Source of the DNA: Pelagibius litoralis
GTDB lineage: Bacteria; Pseudomonadota; Alphaproteobacteria; Kiloniellales; Kiloniellaceae
Assembly: GCF_011683915.1 (NCBI RefSeq)
Contig: NZ_JAAQPH010000013.1
Coordinates: forward strand, 1-64,000
Length of the DNA stretch: 64,000 bases
Direction: 5' to 3'
A program made the translations under genes and the position numbers. Every line of letters starts with the position of its first letter. Within the stretch, counting starts at the first letter, position 1. The notes beneath the pieces are model-generated. The model was given only the letters and a program-made list of their open reading frames with translations. It was not told where the DNA came from and did no database searches. Positions 26,758 to 37,198 of this stretch are shown piece after piece.

Positions 26758-28058
26758 CGCCTCTGCCCGCAAAACACCGCACCGCCTACATCAACGCCAG
26801 ACTGCTGGACCCGGCCTCCGGCCTCGACACGCCCGGCGCCCTGCTGGCCGAGGATGGCCGCATCAGCGACCTTGGCCCCGGGCTTTTTGCCGAAGGCGTC
26901 CCTTCGGGCGTCCAGACAGTGGATTGTGCCGGTGCCTGCCTTGCCCCCGGCCTCGTCGACATGCGCGTCAACATCCGCGAGCCTGGTGAAGAGCAGAAGG
27001 AAACCATGAACAGCGCGGGCCGCGCCGCCGCTGCCGGCGGTGTGACGTCCATGGTTGCCCTGCCCAACACCGACCCGGTTATCGATGACGTAGCCGGGGT
27101 GGAATACATCGCGCGCCGCGCCCGCGAGGAAAAACGGGTCAAGGTTTACACCTATGCCGCCGTCACCAGGGGCACCGCGGGCCAGGAGCTGACCGAGTTG
27201 GGCTTGCTGGGCGAGTCCGGAGCCGTCGCCTTCACCGATGGCACCAAGGCCATCGCCTCGGCCCAGGTGATGCGCCGCGCCCTCTCCTACGCAAAGACCT
27301 TCGGTCACCTGATCGTCCAACACCCGGAAGAGCCCAGCCTTGCGGGCGGCGCCATGAACAGCGGCGAGATGGCCACCCGGCTGAGCCTGCCGAGCATTCC
27401 CTGGGTGGCCGAGGTCATGATGATCGAACGGGACCTGCGTCTGGTCGAATTGACCGGCGGCCGCTACCACGTGGCGCATGTCTCAACCGCTGCCGCGGTC
27501 GACGCCATCCGCTCGGCCAAAGCCCGCGGCCTGGATGTGACCTGCGACACCGCCCCGCACTATCTCATCCTCAACGAGCTCGCGGTCGCCGACTACCGGA
27601 CCTTCGCCAAAGTCTCGCCGCCCCTGCGCAGCGAGGATGATCGTTGCGCCGTGGTCGAGGGACTGATCGATGGTACGATCGACGCCATCGCCAGCGACCA
27701 CAGTCCGCACGACCAGGAATCCAAACGGGTTCCCTTCGCGATCGCCGAGCCCGGCATCGTTGGCTTGGAAACCCTGCTGCCCTTGTCACTGCAACTCTAT
27801 CATTCGGAAAAAATAGAACTGCTCGATCTGCTCGCCCGCCTCACGGCCAAGCCGGCAGCAATCCTCGGCCTGGAAGGCGGGCAATTGATCAAGGGAGGAC
27901 CGGCCGACCTACTCATTTTCGACCTCAACCGTGCCGGAAGAATCGACCCAGAAACCTTTGAAAGCAAATCCAAAAATACACCCTTCGAAGGTATGCCGGT
28001 TCAAGGGCGCGTGCGGCGCACGGTGGTCGACGGGCGCACCCTCTTCGATGCCGCCTAG
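26748..28058 (+). CDS. pyrC: Dihydroorotase-like protein lacking the HxH metal motif (PyrC'-type)
   Basis: 436 residues, amidohydrolase fold of type I dihydroorotase. The usual metal-binding HxH before REPG is replaced by Arg73 and Asn75 ([14 protein letters not shown]), while later residues are kept: His in IVQHPEE, His in YHVAHVST, and ASDHSPH. In pseudomonads a dihydroorotase homologue lacking metal ligands is a structural partner of PyrB; the same role is likely here, with an active dihydroorotase elsewhere. ATG 26748 has AGGAG upstream and lies inside the pyrB end. The TAG stop is the first part of a 141-base repeat element. Confidence 0.88.
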   Translation: MPMTPLPAKHRTAYINARLLDPASGLDTPGALLAEDGRISDLGPGLFAEGVPSGVQTVDCAGACLAPGLVDMRVNIREPGEEQKETMNSAGRAAAAGGVTSMVALPNTDPVIDDVAGVEYIARRAREEKRVKVYTYAAVTRGTAGQELTELGLLGESGAVAFTDGTKAIASAQVMRRALSYAKTFGHLIVQHPEEPSLAGGAMNSGEMATRLSLPSIPWVAEVMMIERDLRLVELTGGRYHVAHVSTAAAVDAIRSAKARGLDVTCDTAPHYLILNELAVADYRTFAKVSPPLRSEDDRCAVVEGLIDGTIDAIASDHSPHDQESKRVPFAIAEPGIVGLETLLPLSLQLYHSEKIELLDLLARLTAKPAAILGLEGGQLIKGGPADLLIFDLNRAGRIDPETFESKSKNTPFEGMPVQGRVRRTVVDGRTLFDAA

Positions 28059-28195
28059 AGCAGATCCTGGTCGGATGGAATCGCCAGAGGCGATCCATCG
28101 ACTAGGTGAATCCGCTCTAATTGTTTGATGTCGATCGGATTCACATGTTTTGTCGAAGCCACAAAGTGGTTTCGACAAAACATGATCCGATCTAG
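28055..28195. repeat. Two-hairpin dispersed repeat element, copy 1 (partner 41865-42002)
   Basis: About 141 bases bounded by CTAG at both ends. The left half pairs TAGAGCAGATCC with GAATCCGCTCTA around an inner GATGGAATCGCC/GGCGATCCATC stem. The right half is a long palindrome (ATCGGATT..CATGTTTTGTCG against CGACAAAACATGATCCGAT). It supplies the TAG stop of pyrC and fills the pyrC-plsY gap. Transcribed, it could act as a terminator or mRNA stabiliser. Confidence 0.88.
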
Positions 28196-28209
28196 GAAAG
28201 CATCCCGCG

Positions 28210-28830
28210 ATGCCTGATCCGATATCCTGGGAATTCGCCTGGCCTTATCTGGCAGCGGCTCTGGCCGGCGGTTACCTCCTCGGCGCTCTGCCGTTTGGTC
28301 TGATCCTCACGCGGCTGGCCGGGCTCGGCGATGTACGCAACATTGGCTCCGGCAACATCGGCGCCACCAATGTGCTGCGCACGGGACGCAAAGGCCTGGC
28401 TGCCGCCACCCTTCTGCTCGACGCCGGCAAAGGGGCGGCAGCCGTGTTCATCGCCCAACTTTGGGGCCCGGATATGGCGTTGACCGCAGCGTTCGGTGCG
28501 GTGGTCGGTCACCTCTTTCCGGTCTGGCTCGGCTTCAAAGGTGGCAAAGGGGTCGCCACGACCCTGGGGGTCTTCCTCGCCCTCTCGTTCCCGCTGGGCG
28601 CCCTTTGCTGCGGCCTTTGGCTGCTGGTCGCGCTGCTGTTGCGCACCTCTTCGCTCGCGTCATTGACGTCGGTGGCCGCAGCGCCGCTCCTCGGCTGGTT
28701 CCTGCTGGCCGATCTGCAAATGGTTCAGCTGACGGGCGCCGTCGCTCTCCTCGTCTGGTGGCGGCACCACCCCAACATCCGTCGCCTTCTCAAAGGCGAA
28801 GAACCCCGGATCGGCAGCAAGACGGAGTAA
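28210..28830 (+). CDS. plsY: Acyl-phosphate glycerol-3-phosphate acyltransferase PlsY
   Basis: 206 residues, integral membrane protein with five to six hydrophobic helices. The three family motifs are visible: [19 protein letters not shown] with [14 protein letters not shown], then [20 protein letters not shown], and the C-terminal [19 protein letters not shown]. It makes lysophosphatidic acid from acyl-phosphate and glycerol 3-phosphate, beginning phospholipid synthesis. Confidence 0.96.
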   Translation: MPDPISWEFAWPYLAAALAGGYLLGALPFGLILTRLAGLGDVRNIGSGNIGATNVLRTGRKGLAAATLLLDAGKGAAAVFIAQLWGPDMALTAAFGAVVGHLFPVWLGFKGGKGVATTLGVFLALSFPLGALCCGLWLLVALLLRTSSLASLTSVAAAPLLGWFLLADLQMVQLTGAVALLVWWRHHPNIRRLLKGEEPRIGSKTE

Positions 28831-28905
28831 TCAGCAACCGCGAGCTGCCGTGCGCACAAGCGGAAAACCTTGACCTTTTCCGCCACGCGTGACGATTTTA
28901 GCGCG

Positions 28906-30045
28906 ATGCAGACACAACACGCTAAACCTTTGGGCGATGCGGAACGCCTCGACTGGCTGCGGCTTATTCGGTCCGAGAATGTCGGGCCCATCGTCTTCAA
29001 GCAGCTCCTGCAGCGCTTTCGAACACCCGCCGCCGCGCTTGAGGCGCTGCCCAGTCTGGCCGGTCGGGGCGGGGCCAAACGACGGATTCGCGTCTGTACA
29101 AAAGAAGTGGCTGAATCGGAACTGGCGGCATCGCGGAAGGCGGGGGTGCAATTGCTTGCCCTGCCGGAGCCCGGTTACCCGCCCCTGCTGAGGGATCTGG
29201 AGGATGCCCCGCCGTTGTTGGCCGTTCTCGGTGATCCGACGGCATTGACTTTGCCAAGCGTCGGCATCGTTGGCGCGCGCAATGCCTCGGCGAACGGTCG
29301 CCGGTTTGCCGAAGGCCTCGCCCGCGAAATCTCAGAGGCCGGCTTCGTTGTGGCTTCCGGCATGGCCCGCGGCATCGACACGGCCGCCCATCGCGGCTGC
29401 CTGCCCCGCCCCAGCATCGCGGTCCTGGCCGGCGGCGTCGATATCGTCTATCCACCGGAGAACAAAGAGCTTCATAAGAATCTGCAGCAGGCAGGCGCCG
29501 TTATCTCAGAGATCCCGCTCGGCATCACGCCGCAGGCGCGGCACTTCCCGCGTCGCAACCGGCTTATCTCCGGTCTTTGCCTCGGGGTGGTCATCGTCGA
29601 AGCGGCGCGTCGGTCCGGTTCGCTCATCACCGCCCGCTTCGCCGCGGAACAGGGACGTGACGTTTTCGCCGTTCCCGGCTCGCCCCTCGACCCGCGCGCA
29701 TCCGGTTGTAACCATCTCATCCGTGAAGGGGCTACCTTGGTCGAGTCCGCCAGCCAGGTCCTGGAAGACCTCGGCAGATTCCGGCGACAACAGCTTGCAA
29801 CGCCGGAGCCGACCTTGGACGACGCCCCGGCCCCAGCGCAACCGGGCAGCGAGCGCGAACACCATAATCTTGAAGATCTGCTCAGCGCCGAACCTTTGAT
29901 GGTGGACGAATTGGTCCGTCGCTCCGGCCTGCCGATTGCCGCCGTTCACAACGCGCTGCTGGACCTGGAACTGGCTGGAAGGATCGAGCGTCATCCGGGA
30001 AACCGTGTTGCGCGGCTTTACAAAGCACCCGCGGACCCATTATGA
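28906..30045 (+). CDS. dprA: DNA processing protein DprA
   Basis: 379 residues from ATG 28906 (a TTG 36 bases earlier is also in frame). N-terminal SAM-like domain (LDWLRLIRSENVGPIVFKQL), Rossmann-like core (VGIVGARNASANG, ASGMARGIDTAAHRG, FPRRNRLISGL, GSLITARFA), and a C-terminal winged helix near 320-375. DprA binds single-stranded DNA and loads RecA during natural transformation. The conserved core is intact. Confidence 0.95.
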   Translation: MQTQHAKPLGDAERLDWLRLIRSENVGPIVFKQLLQRFRTPAAALEALPSLAGRGGAKRRIRVCTKEVAESELAASRKAGVQLLALPEPGYPPLLRDLEDAPPLLAVLGDPTALTLPSVGIVGARNASANGRRFAEGLAREISEAGFVVASGMARGIDTAAHRGCLPRPSIAVLAGGVDIVYPPENKELHKNLQQAGAVISEIPLGITPQARHFPRRNRLISGLCLGVVIVEAARRSGSLITARFAAEQGRDVFAVPGSPLDPRASGCNHLIREGATLVESASQVLEDLGRFRRQQLATPEPTLDDAPAPAQPGSEREHHNLEDLLSAEPLMVDELVRRSGLPIAAVHNALLDLELAGRIERHPGNRVARLYKAPADPL

Positions 30046-30154
30046 CGACGGGCCTTATTCACCGGTCGGCGCCGCGTGACACCTTGGTGGCATATCCACC
30101 GCGCCGGACCCACGTTAGGAAGATCGTAAAGAACTGTCCGAATTATCCAGCCAT

Positions 30155-32854
30155 ATGAACGTTGTCGTAGTCGAATCGCCCGCCAAGGCGAAAACCATCA
30201 ACAAGTACCTGGGCAAAGACTTTTACGTCCTCGCCAGCTACGGGCATGTCCGCGATCTGCCGGCCAAAGATGGTTCGGTGCGGCCCGACGACGACTTCTC
30301 GATGATCTGGCAGGTGGACGAGCGAGGCGAAAAGCGTATCGGTGAAATCGCCGATGCGGTGAAAAACGCCAAACACCTCTATCTCGCCACCGATCCGGAT
30401 CGCGAAGGCGAGGCCATCTCCTGGCACATTGTGGACGAATTGAAACGCCGCAACGTTCTTGATGGTGTGGGCGTCGAACGTGTGGTCTTCAATGAGATCA
30501 CCAAAAAGGCGATCCTTGAGGCCTTCGAGCATCCCCGCAGCCTCAACCAGGAACTGATCGACGCCTACATGGCGCGCCGCGCGCTGGACTATCTCGTGGG
30601 CTTCACCCTTTCGCCCGTGCTCTGGCGCAAGCTGCCGGGCAGCCGTTCGGCCGGCCGCGTCCAGTCCGTGGCTCTTCGCCTGATATCGGAGCGCGAAGCC
30701 GAGATCGAGATCTTCAAGGCGCGGGAATACTGGTCCATCGATGTCAACATGGCGAATGTGGAAGGCAATCCTTTCACAGCGCGCCTGAATCAGCTCGGCG
30801 GCGAAAAACTCGATAAGTTCGGTCTGCCCGACGAAGGCACGGCAAAGGCGGCGGCCCAGAAGCTTGAGGCCGCCACCAGCTTTTCCGTGACCTCGGTCGA
30901 GCGCAAGCAAAGCAAGCGCAACCCCTACCCGCCCTTCACCACGTCGACCCTGCAGCAGGAAGCCTCGCGCAAACTCGGTTTCGGCACCACCCGAACCATG
31001 CGCGTCGCGCAGCGGCTTTACGAGGGCATCGATCTTGGCGGCGAAACCGTCGGCCTCATCACTTATATGCGTACCGACGGTGTCACCATGGCCCAGGAGG
31101 CTCTGGACGGCACCCGCTCGCTGATCTCGGCAGACTACGGCGATCCTTATCTGCCGGCGGCGCCGCGGCAGTACAAGTCGAAGCAGAAGAACGCACAGGA
31201 AGCCCACGAAGCGATCCGACCGACCGATCTTTTCCGTCGCCCGAAAGAGATGGCCTCTTATCTCGACGACGACGGCCGCAAACTCTACCAGCTGATCTGG
31301 AACCGCACGGTCGCCAGCCAGATGGCAAGCGCCGAGCTGGATCAGGTTGCTGTCGACATCGACGTCGACAAAGGTGTCGCGCAGCTGCGTGCCACCGGAT
31401 CCATCGTCACCTTCGATGGCTTTCTGACGCTCTATCAGGAAAGCAGGGACGACAAGCCCGCCGATGGCAACGGCGATGACGACAAGCCGGGCGACCGCCG
31501 CCTGCCGAAACTCAGCGAGGGGGATGCCGTCAGCCGGCGCGAGGTTCTGCCGGAACAGCACTTCACCCAGCCGCCGCCGCGTTATACCGAGGCCAGCTTG
31601 GTGAAGAAAATGGAGGAGCTCGGCATCGGCCGCCCCTCCACCTATGCCTCCATCCTGCAGGTGCTTCAGGACCGCAACTATGTGCGCCTGGAGAAACGCC
31701 GTTTCACGCCGGAAGACCGCGGACGACTGGTCGTCGCTTTCCTGTCCAGCTTTTTCGAGCGCTACGTTCAGTATAACTTCACCGCCGAGATGGAGGAGAA
31801 ACTCGACGACATCTCCGGCGGGCGGATCGACTGGCGTTTGGTCCTGCGGGACTTCTGGTCGGCCTTCAGCACGGCCGTCGAGGGCGCCAGCGGCCTTTCG
31901 ATCACCCAGGTGATCGACGCCCTGGACGAAGACCTCGGCCCGCACTTCTTCCCGGCCGATCCGGAGAACCCGGAAAAGAATCCACGTGTCTGCCCCTCCT
32001 GCAAGGAAGGCCGCCTCGGGCTTCGGCTTGGCCGCAACGGTGGCTTTATCGGCTGCTCGAATTATCCGGACTGCCGCTTCACCCGTCCGTTGGCGGTACC
32101 GGGCGACGACGAAGAAATCGATGGCGTCGATCTCACCAGCCCCAAGGTGCTGGGCGACGATCCGCAAGACGGCCAGGCGATCACCATGCGCAAGGGGCCC
32201 TTTGGGGTTTATCTTCAGGTTGGTGAACCCGACGGTGATACCAAGCCCAAGCGCGCATCCCTGCCCAAAGGCCTGTCGCCCGCAGATGTCGATCTGGCAA
32301 AGGCCCTGGCGTTGCTCGCCCTGCCCCGTGAAGTCGGAACTCATCCGGAAGACGGCAAGGTAATCACCGCCGGCATCGGACGGTACGGGCCCTATGTGAA
32401 ACATGGCTCGACCTATCGTTCCCTGACCGAGGGCGACGACGTTCTGACGATCGGGCTTAACCGGGCGGTCACGCTTATCGCCGAGGCACCGAAGCGCGGC
32501 GCAGCGGCGGGACGCCCGCTGGGCGATCACCCCGATGACGGCAAACCCGTCACCCAGGGCAAGGGCCGCTTCGGCCCCTACGTAAAGCATCTGAAGCTCT
32601 ACGCCTCGATCCCGTCCGACATCGATCCGGAGACCGTGACCCTGGAGCAGGCCCTGCCGCTGTTGGTTGCTCAGGCCGAAAAGAAGGCGCAGAAGGCCGG
32701 CAAAAAGCCGGCGGCCGCGAAGAAGAAGGTTGCTAAGAAAAAACCAGCCGCGAAAAAGAAGGCCGCAAAAAAACCAGCGAAGAAGGCGGCAAAGAAAACG
32801 ACCAAGAAAGCGGCAGCGAAGAAGAAAGCCGTCAGCCCGACGGCCGCCGACTGA
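30155..32854 (+). CDS. topA: DNA topoisomerase I
   Basis: 899 residues. Toprim domain with ATDPDREGE (78-86), catalytic Tyr304 in LITYMRTDG, one four-cysteine zinc ribbon near 613-641 (CPSC then CSNYPDC), and three C-terminal topoisomerase repeats. The last about 55 residues (843-895) are almost only Lys, Ala and Pro, a DNA-binding tail usual in alphaproteobacterial TopA. It relaxes negative supercoils. Long frames on the opposite strand are composition artefacts. Confidence 0.97.
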   Translation: MNVVVVESPAKAKTINKYLGKDFYVLASYGHVRDLPAKDGSVRPDDDFSMIWQVDERGEKRIGEIADAVKNAKHLYLATDPDREGEAISWHIVDELKRRNVLDGVGVERVVFNEITKKAILEAFEHPRSLNQELIDAYMARRALDYLVGFTLSPVLWRKLPGSRSAGRVQSVALRLISEREAEIEIFKAREYWSIDVNMANVEGNPFTARLNQLGGEKLDKFGLPDEGTAKAAAQKLEAATSFSVTSVERKQSKRNPYPPFTTSTLQQEASRKLGFGTTRTMRVAQRLYEGIDLGGETVGLITYMRTDGVTMAQEALDGTRSLISADYGDPYLPAAPRQYKSKQKNAQEAHEAIRPTDLFRRPKEMASYLDDDGRKLYQLIWNRTVASQMASAELDQVAVDIDVDKGVAQLRATGSIVTFDGFLTLYQESRDDKPADGNGDDDKPGDRRLPKLSEGDAVSRREVLPEQHFTQPPPRYTEASLVKKMEELGIGRPSTYASILQVLQDRNYVRLEKRRFTPEDRGRLVVAFLSSFFERYVQYNFTAEMEEKLDDISGGRIDWRLVLRDFWSAFSTAVEGASGLSITQVIDALDEDLGPHFFPADPENPEKNPRVCPSCKEGRLGLRLGRNGGFIGCSNYPDCRFTRPLAVPGDDEEIDGVDLTSPKVLGDDPQDGQAITMRKGPFGVYLQVGEPDGDTKPKRASLPKGLSPADVDLAKALALLALPREVGTHPEDGKVITAGIGRYGPYVKHGSTYRSLTEGDDVLTIGLNRAVTLIAEAPKRGAAAGRPLGDHPDDGKPVTQGKGRFGPYVKHLKLYASIPSDIDPETVTLEQALPLLVAQAEKKAQKAGKKPAAAKKKVAKKKPAAKKKAAKKPAKKAAKKTTKKAAAKKKAVSPTAAD

Positions 32855-32856
32855 CC

Positions 32857-35289
32857 TTGCCGCGCAGCAAGGGCCCCGCCGGCAAGGCACGCTCGACATC
32901 GTTCCCGACCAAAGAGCAGGTTCTCGCCTTCATCAATGAAAGCGCGGAACCCGTCGGCAAACGTGAAATCGCCCGCGCCTTTCGTATCAAAGGCAGCGAC
33001 CGCATTCGCCTGAAAGCGCTTCTGAAAGACCTCGAACGCGAAGGCCTTCTGGCCAAACAGCCGCAACGCCGTCTGGCGCCGCCCGGCCATCTGCCGAATG
33101 TGCTGGTCGTCGAAGTATCCGGGCTCGACGAAGACGGTGAAATGCTGGCACGGCCCACGGTTTGGGAGGAAGACCGGCCGCCGCCGACCATCTACCTGGC
33201 GCCTGAGCGCAGCAGCCGCTCGGCACTGGCCGTCGGCGAACGGGTTCTCGCCCGTTTGAAAAAGACCGGTGACGGAAGCTACGAAGCGCAGGTCATCCGC
33301 AAACTCGACCGCCCGCAACGCCGGGTGCTGGGCATCTATGAACTGGGTAGCGAGGGCGGACGGCTGCGCCCGACCGACAAGCGGGCCAAGAGCGACTTTA
33401 TCGTCACCACGGAAAATGCGGCGGGTGCGGAACCGGGCGAGCTGGTGCTGGCCGAAGTCCTGCCCGAGCGCCGGCGCAGCCAGCGCCTTGGATTGCGCTC
33501 AGCCCGCGTACTCCAGCGCCTCGGGCGCGGCGACGATCCCAAGGCCCTCAGCCTTATAACCCTGCACGAGCACGGTCTGATCAGTGAGTTTCCGGCAGAG
33601 GCCGTCTCCGAAGCGGAAGCCGCAGGTCCCGTCGGGCTCGGCAAGCGGGAGGATCTGCGCGACCTCCTGCTGGTCACAATTGACGGTGCGGATGCACGCG
33701 ACTTCGACGATGCGGTCTTTGCCGAACCCGATGACGACCCGAAGAATGCCGGGGGCTGGCACCTGCTGGTCGCGATCGCCGATGTCGCCCACTATGTCCG
33801 GCCCGGCAGCGCCCTGGACCGCTCTGCGCATGCGCGTGGAAACTCCGTCTACTTTCCTGACAGGGTGCTGCCGATGCTGCCGACGGCTCTCTCCAACGGC
33901 TGGTGTTCGCTGAACCCGAAAGAGGATCGTCCCTGCATGGCGGCGCACCTCTGGATCGACCGGGACGGCCTGCTGCTGCGCCAGCGCTTCGTTCGCGGCC
34001 TTATGCGCTCTGCCGCACGTCTGACCTATGAAGAAGTCCAGGCCGCCAGGGACGGCCGCCCCGTGGAAGCCGGCGACGGCCGCAACGAGACGGTACTTGA
34101 GGCGGTGCTGCCGGCGCTCTACGGGGCCTATCAGGCATTGCTGAACGGCCGGGAGAAACGCGGAACGCTTGAGCTGGACCTGCCGGAGCGCAAGATCCGC
34201 TTGTCGGACGACGGTCAGGTGGTCGGTATCGATGCCCGCGAGAGGTTGGACAGCCACCGCCTGATCGAAGAATTCATGATCACGGCCAATGTAGCCGCCG
34301 CCAAGGAACTGGAGCGCTTGGGCCGGCCCTGCATGTACCGGGTCCACGACAAACCGGACCCAGTCCGTCTGAAGGCGCTGGCCGAGGTGCTGGAGGGCCT
34401 GGGCCTGCGTCTCAATGCATCGCAGGTGGTGCGGCCCCGGCTGTTGACGCAGCTCCTTACCAAGGCCGCCGGCAAACCGGAAGCCGGCCTGGTCAACGAT
34501 CTTGTCCTGCGGTGCCAGAGCCAGGCGATCTACAGCCCGGAGAACATCGGCCACTTCGGCCTCGCCCTCACCCACTACGCCCACTTCACCTCGCCGATCC
34601 GGCGCTATGCCGACCTGATGGTCCATCGCGCCCTGATCAGCGGCCTGAAGCTGGGAAAGGATGGTCTGCCGGCGGATGCCGAAGGGCAGTTCGATGAGAC
34701 CGCATCCCACATCAGCACCACAGAGCGATCCGCTTCAGCCGCCGAACGCGACGCGGTCGACCGCTTCACCGCGGCATACCTGAAAGACCGGGTTGGCGAC
34801 GAATTCTCAGGGCGGGTCAACGGCGTGACCCGCTTCGGGCTCTTCGTGACGCTGGACGACAACGGCGCCGACGGGCTGATCCCGATCAGCACCCTGCCCG
34901 ACGATTTCTACCACCATGTCGAATCGCGCCATAGTCTTGAGGGCCAGCGCTGGGGCCGGGTCTATCGGCTGGGCGACCGGGTAAGCGTTCGCTTGCTGGA
35001 GGCTGAACCGGTGACCGGTGGGCTGATCCTCTCCTTGATCGAAACAAATAACGGCGAGACCAAAAGCAGCAAAGGCGACGGCAATACACGCTCAAGCAGT
35101 AGACCGGGCGCCTCCGGCGATCGGGACCGGAACACGGTCCGAAAAATGCCACAAACTCAGCGTAAGACCAGGAAATCGACCAAAACCAACAAAGACAAAG
35201 GCAAACCCAAACGGTCAAAAAGTACCGGAAACAGCAGGCGGGGCGCCGGCGTTGGGCCGAAAACACCCAGAGGGCGAAAGGTTCGGTAG
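32857..35289 (+). CDS. rnr: Ribonuclease R
   Basis: 810 residues. N-terminal winged helix (KREIARAFRIKGSDRIRLKA), cold-shock-like domains, RNB catalytic domain with DARDFDDAVF (about 279-288) carrying the metal-binding Asp residues, an S1 domain (about 640-725, FSGRVNGVTRFGLFVTLDDN), and a basic Lys/Arg/Ser tail (730-810). It degrades structured RNA 3' to 5'. The start is TTG 32857, two bases after the topA stop, with no clear ribosome site, so it probably relies on coupling. Confidence 0.95.
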   Translation: MPRSKGPAGKARSTSFPTKEQVLAFINESAEPVGKREIARAFRIKGSDRIRLKALLKDLEREGLLAKQPQRRLAPPGHLPNVLVVEVSGLDEDGEMLARPTVWEEDRPPPTIYLAPERSSRSALAVGERVLARLKKTGDGSYEAQVIRKLDRPQRRVLGIYELGSEGGRLRPTDKRAKSDFIVTTENAAGAEPGELVLAEVLPERRRSQRLGLRSARVLQRLGRGDDPKALSLITLHEHGLISEFPAEAVSEAEAAGPVGLGKREDLRDLLLVTIDGADARDFDDAVFAEPDDDPKNAGGWHLLVAIADVAHYVRPGSALDRSAHARGNSVYFPDRVLPMLPTALSNGWCSLNPKEDRPCMAAHLWIDRDGLLLRQRFVRGLMRSAARLTYEEVQAARDGRPVEAGDGRNETVLEAVLPALYGAYQALLNGREKRGTLELDLPERKIRLSDDGQVVGIDARERLDSHRLIEEFMITANVAAAKELERLGRPCMYRVHDKPDPVRLKALAEVLEGLGLRLNASQVVRPRLLTQLLTKAAGKPEAGLVNDLVLRCQSQAIYSPENIGHFGLALTHYAHFTSPIRRYADLMVHRALISGLKLGKDGLPADAEGQFDETASHISTTERSASAAERDAVDRFTAAYLKDRVGDEFSGRVNGVTRFGLFVTLDDNGADGLIPISTLPDDFYHHVESRHSLEGQRWGRVYRLGDRVSVRLLEAEPVTGGLILSLIETNNGETKSSKGDGNTRSSSRPGASGDRDRNTVRKMPQTQRKTRKSTKTNKDKGKPKRSKSTGNSRRGAGVGPKTPRGRKVR

Positions 35290-35457
35290 AGGATTATTAC
35301 TTGGATGTTAACGAATCTTTGACCCTGCTCGGCGCTTACTGTCAGAGAAATCTGATTTGATTTCATTCATGACTGTTGAATTTGTGCTTTGCGCAAGGTT
35401 AACGACTTCGTTTATTGTTTGGTCCAAGGGGCATAACGGGGGTTCCTAAGGGTGGCA

Positions 35458-37074
35458 ATGAGGTTAGGGTTCTACAAGACGGTAGAAATTAAGGTTCTGG
35501 ATTTTCGCGGCCTGCTGCGCCGCGCCGGTCCGCTTTGCCTTGCTTTTCTTATGGTTGCCTGTGCCTCGCAGGACAGCGCTCCGCCCCTCGGCTATGATGA
35601 GGCGCGCGCCGAGCGCTTGTTCAGCATCGGCTATCAGGACGTCTCGGACATCTTTATCGAGGAAGTTTCCGTCTCCCAGCTGGCCATTGCCGGAATGGGC
35701 AGTCTCGCCAGCATCGACCCGGCCATCGGCGTCGAGCAGGACGACAACCTCCTGCGGGTCAGCGTCGACGGCACCTCGATGGCCAGCTATCCCATGCCCG
35801 ATCCCAACGATGCCAAGGCCTGGGGCGCTCTGACCGCGGCGACCATCAGCGCCAGCCGCTACCACTCGAACGACCTGGACTCTGCGGAACCGGAGCAGCT
35901 CTACGAAGCGGTCTTCGACGGCGTTCTGAGCCAGCTCGACAGTTTTTCGCGCTACGCGGGGCGTGAAGCCGCGCGCGAGAATCGCGCCAGCCGCGACGGT
36001 TTCGGCGGCATCGGCATTCGTATCCGCCTGATTGAAGAAGGCGTGCTTGTACTTTCCGTGATGGAAGACACGCCGGCCGAGAGAGCCGGCCTGACTGATG
36101 ATGACGTCATTACCTCGATCGACGGCGCCGGCGTAGAGGGTCTGTCCCAACGCGAAGTCGTGCGGCGCCTGCGCGGCCCGGTACGGACCAAAGTTAATCT
36201 GAAAATCGATCGCGAAGCCGGCAAAACCCCCATCTCGGTTGCTGTCGTGCGCGCCCATATCGTCCCGCAGACGGCCAGCTATCACCGCGAGGGCAATCTT
36301 GCCCACATCCGCCTTTCCGGCTTCAATCAGCGAACCACCGACAGCCTGAAGCAGAAAATCAAGCAGGCTCAGAATGAGATCGGCGACGAGCTGGAAGGCT
36401 TCATCCTCGATTTGCGCGGCAACCCCGGCGGCCTGCTCGATCAGGCTGTTGAGGTCTCAAAGCTCTTCATTACGGATGGCCGTATTGTCTCCACCCATGG
36501 CCGCCACCCCGACAGCCACCAGTACTTCAGTGCCAGCCGTGAGGACCTGACCAAGGGAATTCCCATGGTGGTGCTGATCGACGGCGGCTCGGCATCGGCT
36601 TCAGAAATCGTGGCCGCGGCGCTTCAGGATTCCGGGCGCGCGGTCGTGGTCGGCAGCAGTTCCTTTGGCAAGGGAACCGTGCAGACGGTCCTGCGGCTGC
36701 CGAACCAGGGCGAGCTCACCCTTACCTGGGCCCGCTTCCATGCGCCCTCAGGCTATGCGCTGCACCGCCGCGGCGTTCTGCCCGATATCTGCACCACAGG
36801 CGACGTGACGGCGGCGGAGGATGTGCTCTCGCTGATCAGAAGCGGCGCCCTCCCCCTTGCTGGGGATCTGCGGCGGCGCGATATCGACACGAATGACGAT
36901 CAGGCCGTCGAATCCCTGCGCGCCAACTGCCCGACCAGGGAGGAGGAAGCCGAAATCGACCTCCAGGTGGCGACCCGGCTGTTGCACGACCCGGGTCTTT
37001 TTGCCCGCGCCCTTCAGGGTGTGCCCAATACGGCAGAAGCAAAAGTCGGCCTGCTGAGGTCTTCGGGCGGCTGA
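35458..37074 (+). CDS. S41 (C-terminal processing) peptidase, probable lipoprotein
   Basis: 538 residues from ATG 35458 (GTG 35452 also in frame; AAGGG favours the ATG). A hydrophobic leader ends in a lipobox LMVAC, so Cys35 should be lipidated. A helical region follows, then a PDZ domain (GIRIRLIEEGVLVLSVMEDT) and the S41 protease domain with GSASASEIVAAAL (serine) and FGKGTVQT (lysine). CtpA-like proteases cut periplasmic substrates and peptidoglycan-remodelling enzymes. It is longer than typical CtpA by an N-terminal region of about 130 residues that I do not recognise. Confidence 0.9.
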   Translation: MRLGFYKTVEIKVLDFRGLLRRAGPLCLAFLMVACASQDSAPPLGYDEARAERLFSIGYQDVSDIFIEEVSVSQLAIAGMGSLASIDPAIGVEQDDNLLRVSVDGTSMASYPMPDPNDAKAWGALTAATISASRYHSNDLDSAEPEQLYEAVFDGVLSQLDSFSRYAGREAARENRASRDGFGGIGIRIRLIEEGVLVLSVMEDTPAERAGLTDDDVITSIDGAGVEGLSQREVVRRLRGPVRTKVNLKIDREAGKTPISVAVVRAHIVPQTASYHREGNLAHIRLSGFNQRTTDSLKQKIKQAQNEIGDELEGFILDLRGNPGGLLDQAVEVSKLFITDGRIVSTHGRHPDSHQYFSASREDLTKGIPMVVLIDGGSASASEIVAAALQDSGRAVVVGSSSFGKGTVQTVLRLPNQGELTLTWARFHAPSGYALHRRGVLPDICTTGDVTAAEDVLSLIRSGALPLAGDLRRRDIDTNDDQAVESLRANCPTREEEAEIDLQVATRLLHDPGLFARALQGVPNTAEAKVGLLRSSGG

Positions 37075-37131
37075 AGTTCTAGGATTTTATTCGTATACAG
37101 TAGGAAAGCCGATATCGGCTCCCGGCCGGGC

Positions 37132-37159
37132 TTGACAGGAAGCCACAGGCCAGTATTTT
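37132..37159 (+). promoter_or_regulatory. Sigma70-type promoter for rpmG
   Basis: TTGACA (37132-37137), a 16-base spacer and TATTTT (37154-37159), 40 bases before the rpmG start. Consistent with strong expression of a ribosomal protein. Confidence 0.65.
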
Positions 37160-37198
37160 CGCCGCACGCTCGATGAGTTCAGGTAAAGGATAGCGCAC

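Noticed and set aside
30143-32899. 918-codon open frame antisense to topA
   Set aside because: It is the mirror of a GC-rich gene with strong codon bias; no domain is visible, and topA on the other strand has all catalytic motifs.
33499-34710. 403-codon open frame antisense to rnr
   Set aside because: Composition artefact opposite the RNB domain; no motif or ribosome site.
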